Assembly: GCA_002189035.1 (NCBI GenBank)
Contig: CM007991.1
Coordinates: 3,968,001-4,032,000 of the forward strand
Reading direction: 5' to 3'
Source of the DNA: Utricularia gibba
Lineage: Eukaryota > Streptophyta > Magnoliopsida > Lamiales > Lentibulariaceae
Length of the DNA: 64,000 nt
Shown here: piece after piece, positions 1 to 12,800 of the stretch
Layout of the letters: every line of letters starts with the position of its first letter
How positions within the stretch are numbered: position 1 is the stretch's first letter
Translations under genes and position numbers: made by a program
The notes under the pieces: generated by a model
What the model was told of the DNA's origin: nothing
Database searches by the model: none
What the model saw: only the letters and a program-made list of their open reading frames with translations

Positions 1-28
1 CACCGGTTTCAGAGACAAGACAATGCTA

Positions 29-635
<607 letters not shown>

Positions 636-1180
636 CTTCCTTCTATAATTCTTACCGGCGCTAAGCTCGACTCTAAAATCAATTGGCGAAGTGATGGTTC
701 ACGATTGCATCCGACATTATACAGATGAGTCGGATTTTGTACACTTTAGGGTTCCAGTTTTAAATATTTTCAATTGAGTCCTCTAACTATTCTGAATTAG
801 GTTCGGCCCCTCTTAGAATAGATAAATTAGATTTTGCATGCCAGGGTTCAATTTCTGAATATTTACGATTACACCCTCCAACTACTGCAAATTGGAGGCA
901 CCGCCACCCTTCCAGTTTTCCCCTCTTCTTCCGATACCCAGACGAGTGACGACGGACGGACTAGCTCACAAGGTTGAGACCTATGGTCGGCGCTGTTAGA
1001 TAGGAGTGACTCGGACAAGATGGTGGATTTTCTTATCCGCAGTGTCTTCTAACGTTTCTGTTATAATTAGAGTAGGAAAAGGAGCTACAAATATGGAAGT
1101 CTGGTAATTTTTAGGAGGTGGGTTCGTTAGACAGGGTGTCTAAGAGGAATGATAATGGAGGGAGATGTGAGAGACTCTCC
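636..1180. promoter_or_regulatory. Upstream region of the DCP5-like gene
   Basis: This is the 5' UTR and presumed promoter of the minus-strand DCP5-like gene. Moderately GC-rich near the start codon, then mixed composition. I see no further coding exon and no clear repeat in it. Confidence 0.4.
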
Positions 1181-1188
1181 AAGATGAT

Positions 1189-3470
1189 TTAGTGAAGCTT
1201 TTTTTCCAGTCGAATGGCTGTAACTTCTCTATCATCTGTAATTATGTCAGTAGTTGGCTTAATGGAGAGGAAATTTACAATCTTGCTGTTGCTTGCGGGT
1301 GTTGAAGTTAGTTTTTCTGGTACTGCATATTTGCAGTTACTTGCTATCTTTTTGTAGACTGATGGTTTTTCTTTGCTTTGTTTAGAAAACATAAACATGA
1401 GCGTAGCACGATTGGTTGAAAACTTAGAAAAGAGGTTACTGATGTTTTGAAATCTAAAGGTGCTCTGATGCAACTCAATGGAGGGGTTGTATGTTGATTG
1501 TTTATGGTATTAGTAATTGCTAAAAGCACGTGTTGCGAGAATTCAGTGAATCAATCGAGAAACATATTTTACTTGCTGCACAGATATGTTGTAGTGTTCC
1601 TTCTCGTTATCAAACTTTTAGGTAGATTCCAGCACCTTGCATTGTTCGTGGGGTTTGGAGTTAAGGTATACAATATGTTGCAATTCCATTGCAACATTGT
1701 TAATACTACAAGATTCAGCCTTGTGAGTTGTCTATCTGGAATTTAATCTATCCTTTGTTTCTCACCTTGACTGCTGCTGCATCCGTTTGTTGAGAATTTT
1801 AGTGCATCTAGTATAAAACCTTCCGATAGCCTCAAGGGTCACGACCTTCTAGGGGAAGATACCTTTTTTGTGGTTAATTGTGAAAAAGCAGCAAATTTAG
1901 TTATTGTTGCTTGAGCAGAGGAACCATATAATCAAGCTTTCGGAAAGTATTTGGGATGTGATAGGTATGATTATATGCTTTGGAGTCTCCTGGTTTTGGG
2001 CATGGATAATATGGCTGGTTTGATTGACTAACCAATGGGTTTTCCATGTCTCAGCATCTGTATGCTTGAGAAAACCCATCGTGGGATATGTCTGGAGTAT
2101 GAGAACTTAGTAATGGAATCTGAGTCAAAGTTGCTTGAAGCTAAGAAGCTGATACCATTAGTCCAAGATAAGCGGATATAGAGGTGAGAGAAGAAGTTCA
2201 ATCTTGCCAAAGCAGATAAGAAGAACGAGATCTGTTAACTAGTAAACGTGGTTTTTGACCTTTACACGGAGAGGGTTGGAAACTATCAGAAACCAACTGC
2301 AGATAAAAGAAAATGAGCTGGCCAAGTGTTTGGTTTCTGCCATATCCCATTGTGGTATATGTCTGGAGATTCTTGGTAACTATCTGAAATCAGATAAGGA
2401 ACCCTTTGGCTCCTGCCATATCATTCAATAATGTTTAGTTTCTTACTGTGTTTTAAAAAATAAAGTAAAATAAAATCATCAGACTGCACCCAACTGTGAT
2501 ACTTTTTTAATAAGCATTCTTGTGCAGATAATCCAAGTGTGCAGGCACTGACAACTTGATCCTCCATTCCCAGAAAACAAAGCTGTGATACTTTTGTACA
2601 TGGTAATGATTTCAGTGAAAGAGCAGAACGAAGCTTCTTACACCTTGGAGATTTCATGTAAGGTTTCAGACATTAGATTTTCTTCATACTCTGCTTGAAA
2701 TGTAATCACGTGTGGGTGGGTGAACTGTGACCAAAAATTATGGTACCAGGCTATGCCCACTCTAATCAGCAGTGGGACAGATTGTATGATGATGACATAG
2801 CCTCAGACAGTAGAAATTCAAATTTTCCTTTTTTTATCCCCACAAGAAGAGGCACCAAGAGCTTTGCTTCTTTGAGTGTTTGCTGGGTAACTTCCTTCCA
2901 ACTTTGAATCCCATTTTCATCCATCTCTATTATGGAATGTTTTTTCCCATAAGCTAGAAAATAGAATCATGCAACTTTATGCCCCAATTAGTAGGCAGTG
3001 CCATTATGTTTCCTGGTCCAAAGTCTGGTAGCTGGGCTCGTTCATTTGTGTATGGAATGGAGTTACTGACCTCTTCAATGTCTCAGTTCTGGGGACCCCC
3101 TTAGGTCCACTAGGCAGAAACACAGAGGGCAACCTTTCTTACTAACCGGGATCTACTGTTAGAGTTCAAAACAGCAGTTTTCTTTGCAGGGAAAAGGAAT
3201 GTGATCCCTGTCTTCTCCTCCATGCCTCACCGGACACCCATGAGATTGAGCTAACCCGATCCCAATCCCAGAACGGAATGCTGACAATGAAGAAAACAGG
3301 ATGAGCTGAGACCGGCCTCGCTGAAAGTGAAAGGATGGCGGTTCCGGGTCCTGTTTTTTGAAGCTCAGATTTGGTGGTCCATTTCGCCAACTTAGCTTAT
3401 CCCATCCTGACACCCTTCGCCACATGAAGCCAGGACCAGAGCGTCCCATCACGGCCATAAACTAATCTGC
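1189..3470 (+). pseudogene. Decayed coding-like DNA, coiled-coil type (uncertain)
   Basis: The stretch is less AT-rich than its flanks and shows short broken plus-strand reading frames with coding-like composition. The clearest, about 2055..2180, reads acidic/helical protein (YENLVMESESKLLEAKKL, then IPLVQDKR) before a stop. Others lie near 1410..1490 and 2270..2345 (NQLQIKENELAKCLVSA). These look like fragments of a coiled-coil protein interrupted by stops and shifts. The phrase CCCATYGTGGKATATGTCTGGA occurs twice, at about 2078 and 2346, suggesting an internal duplication. I do not recognise a family, and no open model can be built. A run of introns with tiny exons is an alternative reading. 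Confidence 0.25.
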
Positions 3471-5290
3471 GTGGCCGCCCCAGTTCATCATCCACACCAG
3501 CTCCGGGTTCCACTTCATACGGGATGCGATACCATGTTGAAATTCAAGATCAGATCCATCGGATCATTTACGAAAGTAACCATCTTTCCTTTCTTTCTCA
3601 TACACAAAGAACAAATTTTTACATATAGGATGATCATTTTTATCATACATTTAAAATACAGTAATAAATTTTATAATAAACCTGGATCCAACACAAGTAT
3701 AGAATATGGCTCATATTAAACGACGAAGCAGCTCGGCCGTAGTGTAAGCAGCCTTGTCCGTACGGCTTCGGTGACCAGCTGCATGCATGGACGTACAATT
3801 TTAAAACTCGGAAGAAAGCAGACAGATGAGATGATTACTGCCTTTTATTTTTAAAAAATAATAATAAAATTAAATGGGCCTCTAGATATTATATGCATAT
3901 TTTAAGGCTGGTTTTAAAAGATTACGTAAATACCAATTAAATAAATGTAAATAATAATAAGCATCAATAATAGAGACCTAGGGGTTTCATGCAATTATTG
4001 ATTAATAATTGAGTCTCCAAACGGTAAACCGCCTCCCAAAAAACAGCATATTTTTTTAATAAGTTCGACACGTTTATTTGTTTCTGTTTAATTTTTAGCG
4101 AACAAAATAAATATCTTTATAAATAAATTCAAATTTCTTTTTTAAACCACGGACCGTACTGGATTATAGTCAATGTTTTATTTAATCTGTATATTTGGTA
4201 AATACTTTAAATTAAACCAGTAGTTTAATTTATATTAAACCACATATTTATTCTTAATTTACCATTATCATTTAAAACCATAATTCAAGCATTTTTTTCA
4301 TTACAAAATATAGCGCATCTAAATCTATTTACCAAGTACATTCTAAAAATAAATCCATAAAATAAATTTTTATCTTAAATCATATTATTAAAATCTTAAA
4401 TTACATATCAAACACAACCTTAAAGTTTGGAATACCAAACTGCAGGGTTTGAAGCCGAAATTGACAATTCAATGTGGTTCGGTTTCGATCGAAATTTAAA
4501 ATTAATTTAAAAAATAGAATTGGTACCACTTGTTCCCATTTTATATTCTATTTTGAAACTGAAATCAAAATCAATTGCAAGCACATGGAACCCTCATCCC
4601 AAAACCATCGATTTCAATTGTACTTCCGAAGGGGATCGGAGCTTCTCATTGAAGAATTGACGGATGGTTATTTGTACATATAGAGTATTGTTATGTGTTA
4701 ATAATTTAATGAATTTATTTAATTTAATTTTTGAATATTATAATATTTAACTGTTTTGTATTAAAATTAGAAATTCATATCTTGTGATTAATTTTATAAA
4801 TTATTGAATTTATTCAATTTTTGTATTATATAATAATGTAATATATTAAACTTTATAAAATATATTTATTTTATGAAATTTTATATTACTACACAAAACA
4901 ATTTTACAATTTTAAAATTAATTCTATGTACATAATCTCAAAATTAGTTATGTCCGTTTTCTCCTAAGTGATTATCAGGTTGTATTTAGTTGTGTTTATT
5001 GGAAATCATTTTTCAAAAACTTCGATTATTTTGATTTTTAAAAATAATAAACGATTCTAGTTTTATTCTATGTTTAAAGCATAATTAACTTGGTAAAAAA
5101 TGATTGTAAATTGTTATTTTAAAATGAAAATGAGGGATGGAAGGGTGGACAATTCAATTGGCAGACAAGCGCCTTCATTAATTGCCCTAAATAAGACAAC
5201 AATCATTGTTTTTTTTTGTTACAATTTTCTAAAAAGTCACTTCTTTTTCCATTTTTTTCCACCATTTTGGAATTGGCGAAATTAATTCGA
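3471..5290. other. AT-rich intergenic DNA
   Basis: No gene is visible. From about 3840 the sequence is strongly AT-rich with many homopolymer runs. About 4690..4945 is one copy of a dispersed AT-rich repeat described separately. A short open frame at 4474..4683 lies in repeat-like DNA (GGTTCGGTTTCGAT type) and is not credible as a gene. Confidence 0.5.
4690..4945. repeat. Dispersed AT-rich repeat, copy 1
   Basis: It resembles 8245..8610 and 19160..19485. Shared landmarks in order are a TTTATAAATTATTGAATTTATT-like block, AATATATTAAACTTTATAA, an ATTTTATGAAATTTTATA-like block, and ACAATTTTAAAATTAATT near the end. This is the most diverged of the three copies. No coding capacity and no clear terminal repeats were seen. 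Confidence 0.5.
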
Positions 5291-5301
5291 CCGTTGGAAG
5301 C

Positions 5302-5575
5302 CCTCCTCCTCCTCCCTCCATTGCTCCAAAAAAAAAAAAAAAAAAGAAGACGAAGAAGAAGAAGAAAGAATCATTGTGGTGTGCTTGATTTGGTTTCAGG
5401 AGGAAGGACCGAGACTTAACCATAAGACTCGCCCTTTGCCGTTGGTTCAAAACATGTCGCAGAATAATTCTTGGTAACAGAACCAGAACTGTCTGCAATT
5501 TAATACCCTACTCCATTAGCCCACTGTAACAAGGAAGAAGAAGAAGAGAAAGAGGAGGAGGAGGAGGAGGAACAT
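5302..5575 (+). repeat. CTC, poly-A, GAA and GGA microsatellites
   Basis: Simple repeats lie in the 5' flank of the LRR gene that starts at 6063: a CTC-rich run at about 5302-5318, poly-A at about 5328-5345, GAA at about 5346-5370, and GAA passing into GGA at about 5533-5570. GA/CT-rich tracts are common in plant core promoters and 5' UTRs, so this may be leader sequence. Confidence 0.7.
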
Positions 5576-6062
5576 AATTCTTGGCTATGGCATTGAATGT
5601 GGCTCCCTCCCATAAGTAGCTTCAGAAAAGGAAAGAGAAATGAATAAAAAGCTTCAGCTCGGGGTCTCCCCATGTCCCCTGTTTCTTGTCCGAATTATAC
5701 AATCGCTTTTTCATTACATGATCCTGAGACAAAAACCACCCTTTGCTTTATTGCATGCTCAAAAATCTTTCCTTTTTCTTCTTCCTCTGGTCCACTCCCC
5801 CCGAAAAATACACTTGTTTGAATCGTTTTCTTGAGCTCTGCATCAGTTTGCAGGGTGTAGGTTAATGCGATTTGGTGGGTTCGCCATTATTGCTTCTTCC
5901 AGCTTAACTGTTTTGTGAGCTTTTTTAGCTGCAAATAGACTCTAGACCTAAGTGTTTTTCTACTCTTTTTCTGGATCCCCCCTTTCGTTTGCTATAAAGA
6001 TGAAACAGAGCACTCTGCATCCGTAATTGTTAATCTGGTTTCTCGAAGCTGGGTTTCTCAAG

Positions 6063-7520
6063 ATGAAGAGGCTCAGACGTCTGAGCGTTTCTATCTTTAT
6101 TCTGTGTGTCATTGGGTTGTGCGCCTCATGCACCGCTGAAGATCAAGAAGCTTCTTCTTCTTCGTCTTCTCCAATGAAGGAAACAGAGAAAGCAGCATTG
6201 TTCACTGCTATACAGAGCCTTGTCGGAAAATGGTGGAACGGCTCTGATCTTTATCCGGATCCTTGTGGGTGGACTCCCATCCAGGTAAAGATTCCTTTTT
6301 TTTTTTTTTCTTTTTGAAGATGTGTTTTGTGTTTAATTTTTTTTTCATTGATGAACCTGAAACAGGGGGTTTCTTGTGATTTATACGATGGTTACTGGTA
6401 TGTTACTGATATCAGTATAGGGCCTGTTCATGATAACTCGCTGATTTGTGATAAAAATGTGGAGTTTCCTTCGCATTTTTTTGCGTTGCGCCGTTTGAAG
6501 TCATTGTCATTCTTCAACTGCTTTGTGAATCATCCGGTCAAGATTCCGACGAAGGAATGGGAGATCATGGCGGCAAGTTTAGAGTCGTTAGAGTTCCGGT
6601 CGAATCCGGGGCTCATCGGAGAAATTCCAGTGGCAGTCGGTGTGCTGAAGAATCTGAAGTCTCTGGTTTTGATGGCCAATGGGCTTACCGGTGAAATACC
6701 CGAAAGCATCGGGTATTTGACTAATTTGAAGCGTTTGAATCTAGCTGGAAACTCGTTTACAGGAAAAATTCCGGGCACTTTCGGTGGGCTGAATCAGCTC
6801 CTGATTCTCGATATCAGCAGGAATTCACTCTCCGGCGAACTACCGCCGTCTCTTGGGGACGCCGTTTCCCTGCTCAAGCTCGATCTCAGCAACAATCAGC
6901 TAACGGGAGCTATCCCTGAGCAGATGGGTAAACTGAAAAACTTAACACTCTTGGATCTCAGCAACAACAGGTTATCCGGTGGGTTATCGGGATCCATTCA
7001 AGAAATGATCTCCCTGGAAGAATTGTCCCTCGCCAACAACCCCATTTCCGGAAACATCATGAATCTACAATTCCTGAAGCTCAAAGCCCTAGCCGCCGTA
7101 GATTTCTCAAACATGAGCTTAACAGGAGGAATCCCGGACTCCATAACCGAGCTGAAATCACTGAGATTCTTGGGGCTCGGGAACAACAACCTAATCGGAG
7201 AAATCCCACAAAATCTCGCATCTTTACCAAACATCAGCGCCATCTACCTTCAGGGCAACAATCTCACAGGGGAACTGAAGTTCCCACAGCCCTTCTACAC
7301 CAAATTAGGCCGCCGTTTCGGTGCCTGGGGCAACCCAAATCTCTGCTTCCCATCTCAAAACACAGTACCTCCCCCATTCGGCGTGAAGCAATGCACCCAA
7401 AACCTCATCAAATACGAGATGAAGTCGAATACCCATCAAAGCTCAGATTCAGTGCCATCAAAAGAAGGAATCGGAAGATGGGTGTGTATAGTTTTGATTA
7501 CAGTTGTCCTAATGATGTAA
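6063..7520 (+). CDS. PII-2-like secreted leucine-rich-repeat protein
   Basis: A two-exon gene, 6063..6284 and 6366..7520, joined in phase 0 across a GT-AG intron, giving 458 residues. An N-terminal signal peptide (hydrophobic core ILCVIGLCASC, residues about 10-21) precedes an LRRNT-type cap with DPCGWTPIQGVSC, then about nine plant extracellular LRRs (LxxLxLxxNxLxGxIP) and a cysteine-containing C-cap. There is no kinase. The last residues (WVCIVLITVVLMM) are hydrophobic and end the chain, as in a GPI-anchor signal or tail anchor. The closest family is PIRIFORMOSPORA INDICA-INSENSITIVE 2-like, of similar length; family members act at the cell surface. The start at 6063 is preferred over an in-frame codon further up because the signal peptide begins there. 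Confidence 0.88.
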
Positions 7521-7932
7521 CTTTGTAGTGTTTAGGGATCAGCAGAAGTGTAGTACATGTAATACAGCTTTGAAAAGTAGGTGCGTACTGTAGTTGTCCG
7601 AAGGGGAGACAGGACTGTCATTCTAACTACTGAACCATATCAAATGTGTATTAAGATGGGGGTCTGGTGTCTGGATGTGGATAATGAGATAAGAGTCTTC
7701 GCATTGCAATGTGGCGCTGGAAGCAGAAGCAGAAGCGCCATATCCTTTCTCTCTGCCAACTGAAACCTTGCTTTCTCTTCTGCACAGTCACTGACTTCCT
7801 TTTTCCTGGTTGGTTGTTCAGTGGGGGTCCCGTTTTCAGAGACGCAGTTGGCCCTAATTTGATCCTAAATTAGGGTTTGACTTGTCCATACTCGTCTAAA
7901 TTACGTCCACATTGGAATGTAGGTTTAGAGGG

Positions 7933-7996
7933 TAAATCCACGCGTTTAATAGATGATTAATAGATTATAAACGCGTTTAAATCCACGCGTTTAATA
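7933..7996. repeat. Direct repeat with three ACGCGT palindromes
   Basis: The 19-mer TAAATCCACGCGTTTAATA occurs at 7933-7951 and exactly again at 7978-7996. Between them lies the perfect 12-bp palindrome TAAACGCGTTTA (7968-7979). There are thus three ACGCGT cores in about 50 bp inside AT-rich DNA. ACGCGT matches the CGCG-box bound by CAMTA factors, but no adjacent promoter is evident, so function is unknown. Confidence 0.8.
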
Positions 7997-8244
7997 AATT
8001 CGCATAAAACAACTATTAAATAAATATTTTTCATAAATCTAAATAATCAAAACTAATATATAAATAGTTATCACAAATAAATATTTATTTTATTGTTTAT
8101 TAAAATCTAAATAATTTGAACTATATTAATTTTTTTTTACCGAAATAGCAGACGTGACATCAAATCTATATATTTATGTTTCAACTTAAAAAAAAAAGGT
8201 TTAGTACTATAATAAATTTTTAATATAAACATATGCTGGATTTG

Positions 8245-8610
8245 TTTTGTTTTCATAATTTTTTGAATTAATTTTAGTTAATTTTTAAAAATTCTAATTT
8301 TTAGCCCCTTTTTAATAAAATCAGAAATTTAGATTCTTTGATTAACTTTATAAATTTTTGAATTTATTAAATCTGTGTTTTAGTGATTAAATAAGAGATT
8401 AATTAGAAAAATTATGCTATTTACTTTTTATAGATTTTAAAAATATATTTATATCATAACATTAACTATACAATAATTTAATATATTAAACTTTATAACA
8501 TGTATTTTATTTTATTAAATTTTATAATATAAAATTCTGTTATCCTGTAAAACATTTTTACAACGTCAAATTAATTATATTTACATAATCTTAAAATTCA
8601 TTCAATTCTA
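8245..8610. repeat. Dispersed AT-rich repeat, copy 2
   Basis: It matches copy 3 at 19160..19485 closely over more than 250 bp, sharing GATTAAATAAGAGATTAATT, then TTATATCATAACATTAA, then ATAATTTAATRTAT. It matches copy 1 more weakly. No open reading frame or clear terminal repeats. Confidence 0.65.
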
Positions 8611-8930
8611 CATAATCTGAAGCACAACTTCAAATTAACCCATTTATTATGCGTAAAAAATTATAATACAACACTCAATCCACAATTTAATAACTTTTAA
8701 ATCGTTTTTTAAAAAATGTTTTTCGATAACTGGTTCTAATTTTCATCCATTTTCCGTTTATATTAAAATAGAATTTGAATTTATTCAAACGTCTACATTA
8801 TACAAATACTTATCGATTATTGGCTTAATAAATTGAATTAATTACTCAACTGCGCAATTGTGAAATTATCAAATTGACACGTACCGATGGATACCCCCAC
8901 GTCAAGATCTGTCCGTGGTTTTTGTATGGG

Positions 8931-9290
8931 CCGGGCCGGGTAGCAATAAATTATAACCCCTATGGCCCATCAGATTTAACCCACGGAGTCACCGGTGACG
9001 TACGGGTGAAGAACTGGAGAGCGAAGATGATGGCGAAGAAGCTCACTGCTATTCTCATAATGAGTTTGCTTTGGAGGCTCGCGAAGGCTGACGTCGTCCG
9101 ATGGCTGGCTCCACGGATTGTTTCGCATTGGGGTTAGCGTTTAATTACTGGCGCAACTTACTGCTTAAGAAATATCTTCCTCAATTAGGTCTTTTCAAGC
9201 TCGATGATCCCCTCATCCGATCGTCAAATGACCTAATTTACAAGCGTGTGGAATTAGTCCGCCGTACCGAAGCGACGTAGGGATGGCCCA
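8931..9290 (+). pseudogene. Possible broken small gene with site II-like promoter motifs
   Basis: A GC-richer island in AT-rich DNA. It holds ATGGGCCGGGCCGGG (8928-8942) and TATGGCCCAT, motifs like the site II (TGGGCY) elements of plant housekeeping promoters. Below them two partial frames overlap: one from 9027 ending at 9137, and another from about 9100 in a different frame (FNYWRNLLLKKYLPQLG, then LFKLDDPLIRSSNDLIYKRV) ending near 9280. The second reads like real protein but I cannot assign a family. A truncated, frame-shifted copy is the simplest reading; chance open frames remain possible. Confidence 0.25.
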
Positions 9291-9835
9291 CACGTGTCGA
9301 GGTACGACGGCCATGAATCAAATCAATGACTCGACAAAAGTAGGTTTGTCAAGGGCTGCGTGAGGGCAAAACAGTAATTTCGCCACCTCTGAGCAGCAAC
9401 ATTATATAATTATATGTATTGTTTCTATATAATTATTTAAAAATATTAGTTTGAGTTTAATTTTTGATATTTAAATAAACAAAAAAAAGAGTATGTGGTG
9501 GTTTTTTTGTAGCGGAAAGTGCTAGGCAGATTCATTTTTGTATGAAGTCAACCTTCAAACGAATCCAGCCGGGACACGTTTTGCATACTTTTCCCATCTC
9601 GTCTAACTGACTTTGTATCATTACTAATAGTTAAGCTGAAACTTCATCTTCGGCGTTGTCTTGTTTTGAGTTGAGAGTTGGATCCCGTTTGCGTGCTTGC
9701 TGATCCTTCTCCGGGTCACAAAGATTAAAGCTTTTTTGGTGTTTCGAACCTGGGTTTGTGATTTCACGAGCTTTTTAGCTCATTTAAAGCTCAGATCACT
9801 TGCCTCCAGAGTCGAAGCTTTTGGCTGAGGTAGCA

Positions 9836-12800
9836 ATGGCGGGTGGGACGAAAAGGAGGCTGCATTTGAGCAAATTGTACTCATTGGGATGTAGAAAACC
9901 ATCGGTGAAAGATGATGGTTCAGCTTCTCGTATTGGTGGACCTGGTTTCTCACGAGTGGTTTATTGCAATGAATCGAATAACCAGGAATCCGTTCTTCGC
10001 AATTACGCAGGCAATTATGTTCGGACAACGAAGTATACTGCTGTGTCTTTCTTCCCCAAGTCTCTGTTTGAGCAGTTCAGAAGAGTAGCTAACTTTTACT
10101 TCCTTGTTGCTGGTATCTTATCTTTCACACCCCTTGCTCCGTATTCTGCAACCAGTGCTATTATTCCTCTCTTTATAGTCATTGGCTTCAGCATGTTGAA
10201 AGAGGCTATCGAAGATTGGCGTCGAAAACAGCAGGTATTTGATTGCAGGATTGTTTTACTGATAAGAGTCGTCTAGTTTTCCCTTTTATTTTCGTATTCA
10301 CGGGTGGTTTTGTGTTATCGAACATGTAGGATGTCGAGGTAAACAACAGGAAAGTCATGATACATAGAAGTGGAGGATTCTTTGAGGGGGTAGTATGGAA
10401 GGATTTGAAAGTTGGTGATATAGTGAAAGTCGAGAAAGATGAGTTCTTTCCTGCAGATATTGTTTTACTTTCATCCAGCTATGAAGATGGTGTTTGCTAT
10501 GTTGAAACCATGAATCTTGATGGAGAGACAAATCTGAAACTGAAGCAAGCATTAGAAGCGACTTCGCTAGGAAATGAAAACGGGGACTTCGTGGACTTCA
10601 GGGCTGTGGTCAAATGTGAAGATCCAAATGCTAATCTGTACAGTTTTGTTGGAAGTATGGAGTATAACGAACAGCAGCATCCTCTTTCTCCGCAGCAGCT
10701 TTTACTTCGAGACTCGAAGTTGAGGAACACTGATTATGTATATGGAGCTGTAATCTTCACAGGGCATGATACAAAGGTTATGCAGAATGCTACAGCTCCA
10801 CCTTCAAAGAGAAGCAACATTGAGAAGAAAATGGATAGGATCATCTACATGTTGTTTGGTCTTCTTTTCCTGATGGCTTTTGGTGGATCAGTGTACTTTG
10901 GTATTGTAACTCGACAAGATCTTGACAGAGGGCATCGAAGGTGGTATCTTCAACCTGAAAACAGCACTATTTTCTTTGATCCACAGAGAGCTCCAGTCGC
11001 TGCCATATATCACTTTTTGACAGCATTGCTCCTCTATGGCTCCGTGATTCCTATTTCTTTATACGTATCTATTGAGATTGTTAAAGTTCTTCAGACAGTT
11101 TTCATAAACCAAGATGTTAATATGTACTATGAGGAGACCGATAAGCCAACACGTGCTCGGACTTCGAATCTGATGGAGGAATTAGGACAAGTTGATACCA
11201 TTCTCTCTGACAAAACAGGCACATTGACTTGCAACTCCATGGAGTTCATCAAATGCTCTATTGCGGGCACTGCATACGGTCGTGGTACAACAGAGGTTGA
11301 AAGGGCTATGGCTAGCAAAGACGGGAGTTCTGTGACTACAGTCAACAACCAAAAGAAATCATCAGTCAAGGGATACAATTTTGATGATGAAAGAATTGTG
11401 AATGGAAACTGGGTTAAGGAGCAGCACTCTCACATCATCCAAAAGTTCTTCCAGTTGCTAGCAATTTGTCACACAGCAATACCGGATATCGATGAACATA
11501 CAAAGAATATTACATATGAAGCAGAGTCACCTGACGAGGCAGCATTTGTCATTGCAGCCAGAGAACTTGGTTTTGAGTTTTTCAAAAGAACTCAGACCAG
11601 TGTTTCTGTCTATGAGCTTGATCATTCCTCGGGAAAAAGAGTTGAAAGGTAACCTTATACAATGAAGCATACATTTTGTTTCACTAATTAGGACAATATC
11701 CTAACCTTTAAAAACTCCTTTTGGTGCAGAGTATATACCCTGTTAAACGTTTTGGAATTCAACAGTGCAAGGAAGCGAATGTCTGTGATAGTAAGAGATG
11801 AAGAGGGAAGGCTTGTTTTGCTCTGTAAAGGTGCTGACAGGTTGGTTGCGTCTTCCCTTTCTTCTTACCAATCGCACATTAAAAATAATAATATTTGTGG
11901 TTGATGTGATTCATTCATTTTCAGTGTCATGTTTGAGAGACTAGCCAAAAACAGAGAGAAGTTTGAAGCAGAAACCAGACAGCATGTTGTTGAGTATGCT
12001 GATGCCGGGTTGAGGACTTTGATTCTTGCGTATCGTGAACTGAACGAGGAGGAATACAATGCCTTCAGTGAAAAATTTTCAAGGGCCAAGAATTCGCTCA
12101 GTGCGGATCGTGATGCGCAGGTCGAAGAAGTGATGGAAGAAATAGAGAAAGATTTGGTTCTTTTAGGTGCAACGGCAGTTGAGGACAAACTCCAGGAAGG
12201 GGTGAGTATGACTTGCATTAAGACCTATCATCAAAACATAGCAGGTGCTGATCCTTCTGGTTCTTGCAGGTTCCTGAGTGCATTGACAAACTTGCTCAAG
12301 CAGGAATCAAGATATGGGTTTTGACTGGAGATAAAATGGAAACTGCCATTAACATTGGGTAAGTTTATTTATTCATTTTTTCTCTCTTGTTATCAGACGT
12401 TTCTAACTTAGGGAAAAAATGGTGCCTACAGATATGCTTGCAGCTTACTTCGACATGGAATGAGGAAGATTATTATTACCTTGGATCAACCTGAGATTGT
12501 AACCTTGGAGAAAGAAGGAGACAAACTTGCTATTTCCAAGGTAACATTAGTCCATGTATTAAATCCATAGAACAGAAAATCAGTCAAAGAGCAAACACAA
12601 GCTTAATAAACCTTTTAAACTAACGATATGCTTCATTGTTTAGGCTTCTAAAAGGAGTGTCGTTCAGCAAATTTGCATTGGAAAGGCTGATATTTCCAAG
12701 CACCGCTCAGATGCTTTTGCCTTGATAATTGATGGGAAATCTCTGGCTTATGCATTAGAAGATGAGGTCAAAAGCATGTTTCTTGAGCTTGCAATTGGGT

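Larger units (their letters stand above)
7521..8870. other. Intergenic DNA between LRR and flippase genes, left part
   Basis: The first part is the 3' UTR of the LRR gene. From about 7860 it becomes AT-rich, with the ACGCGT-containing direct repeat at 7933..7996 and a dispersed repeat copy at 8245..8610. No gene is visible. Confidence 0.5.

Noticed and set aside
3159-3458. 99-codon minus-strand open frame
   Set aside because: No recognisable domain, no splice partners, and overlapping open frames on the same DNA; probably chance in a GC-richer patch.
5229-5498. 89-codon minus-strand frame with poly-Phe
   Set aside because: Produced by poly-A and GAA simple repeats.
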